A DNA stretch of 64,000 nt, from positions 151,410-215,409 of the forward strand of contig CACXXP010000001.1 in the NCBI GenBank assembly GCA_902771695.1, given 5' to 3'. The position numbers and the translations under genes were made by a program. Position 1 is the first letter of the stretch. Each line of letters opens with the position of its first letter. The DNA is from an uncultured Pseudomonadota bacterium (lineage in GTDB: Bacteria > Pseudomonadota > Alphaproteobacteria > Rs-D84). Below the pieces are notes generated by a model, which saw nothing but the letters and a program-made list of their open reading frames with translations, was not told where the DNA came from and did not search any database. This document shows, piece by piece, positions 63,788-64,000 of the stretch.

Positions 63788-64000
63788 TTACTGTTGGATC
63801 GGTTCCCACTTTGCTCCGTTGCCGGCCGCAACCAATGCACACGGTGTCGAGGCAGTACATGTGGATGGTATCGCTTCAATAGTTGGTGCATAAGATGACA
63901 TATAATCTTCAACCGCTTTAACAGACGGATATTTTGTTGTGCTACCTGTATCTGTTGTTATGCTACCAGATAAGTTGGCTGTTTTCTGATCGCCCAAGTC
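63788..64000 (-). CDS. Partial surface protein (C-terminus only)
   Basis: At least 70 codons, open to the window edge, so the start is outside. The visible part reads ...TANLSGSITTDTGSTTKYPSVKAVEDYMSSY.. and ends CTASTPCALVAAGNGAKWEPIQQ. The C-terminal pattern C-x-x-x-x-P-C-A-L-V-x(8-9)-[EK]-W-[KE]-x-I-Q-Q matches the 357-aa gene, and SVKAVEDY corresponds to TAKAVYDF. The two genes are therefore convergent paralogues with inverted similarity at their 3' ends. A Met at 63997 is internal, not the start. Confidence 0.7.
   Translation of the reverse strand, partial: DLGDQKTANLSGSITTDTGSTTKYPSVKAVEDYMSSYAPTIEAIPSTCTASTPCALVAAGNGAKWEPIQQ

Overview
The window is a dense, AT-rich bacterial chromosome segment using the standard code (TGA works as stop, for example at the end of recJ). 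The gene content points to a low-GC alphaproteobacterium, probably an uncultured host-associated lineage with a Gram-negative envelope: LolA, TolB, outer-membrane barrels, a TatABC translocase, SUF-type Fe-S assembly, GatCAB amidotransferase, FtsEX and many short secreted or lipoprotein genes. The prepilin form G/RSMIEML and the small envelope proteins resemble uncultured gut Alphaproteobacteria (RF32-like); that placement is inference. There are no rRNA genes, IS elements, CRISPR arrays or complete prophages.

Layout. 1-7.5 kb: HlyIII-type membrane protein; thrS, lacking its TGS domain and preceded by a threonine-codon-rich leader ORF; a SPOR protein; tatA; divergent trxA-dksA; sufS-sufT-sufE. 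7.5-17.4 kb: ftsL-like/ftsI, recJ, a DHH phosphoesterase, lolA, tatB, tatC, then an NlpD-like LysM/LytM lipoprotein followed by a secreted protein and a trypsin-like protease. 17.4-20.5 kb: tRNA-Lys and three envelope genes. 20.5-27.2 kb: minus-strand gatC-hyp-hyp-gatA and gatB-hyp-hyp-miaB with tRNA-Phe between them, then ruvX. 27.2-30.8 kb: AI-2E permease and a membrane protein-sufB-sufC operon. 31-33.8 kb: TcpQ-domain protein and PilN-type secretin; a prepilin lies 11 kb away at 45.0 kb. 33.8-49.8 kb: rpsT, plsY, dprA, dnaA, parE, dnaJ, pgsA, uvrC, rluC/D-type synthase, asmA, dnaN. 49.9-57.1 kb: cysteine-rich secreted protein, efp, fba, lipoprotein, orphan VirB2-like pilin, a ribbon-helix-helix gene with an unknown 295-aa partner behind a repeat-rich control region, tolB and a secreted nuclease. 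57.1-64 kb: plsC, DUF218 protein, ftsX, ftsE, an outer-membrane barrel, and three repeat-rich secreted proteins, the last cut by the window end and convergent with its neighbour.

Whole-window patterns: promoters often combine an extended -10 (TGnTATAAT) with a TTGCAC-like or weak -35. Several genes (the nlpD-like gene, dprA, parE, the 412-aa secreted protein, ftsE and perhaps the thrS leader) start 6-9 nt after a -10 hexamer with no Shine-Dalgarno, as expected for leaderless mRNAs. Other genes carry AGGAG/AAGGA-type sites. Most transcription units end in clear hairpin-T-run terminators.

The best candidates for something undescribed are the thrS leader, the RHH/295-aa pair with its repeated operator, the NlpD-316aa-protease locus, and the convergent repeat surface-protein locus at the right edge.
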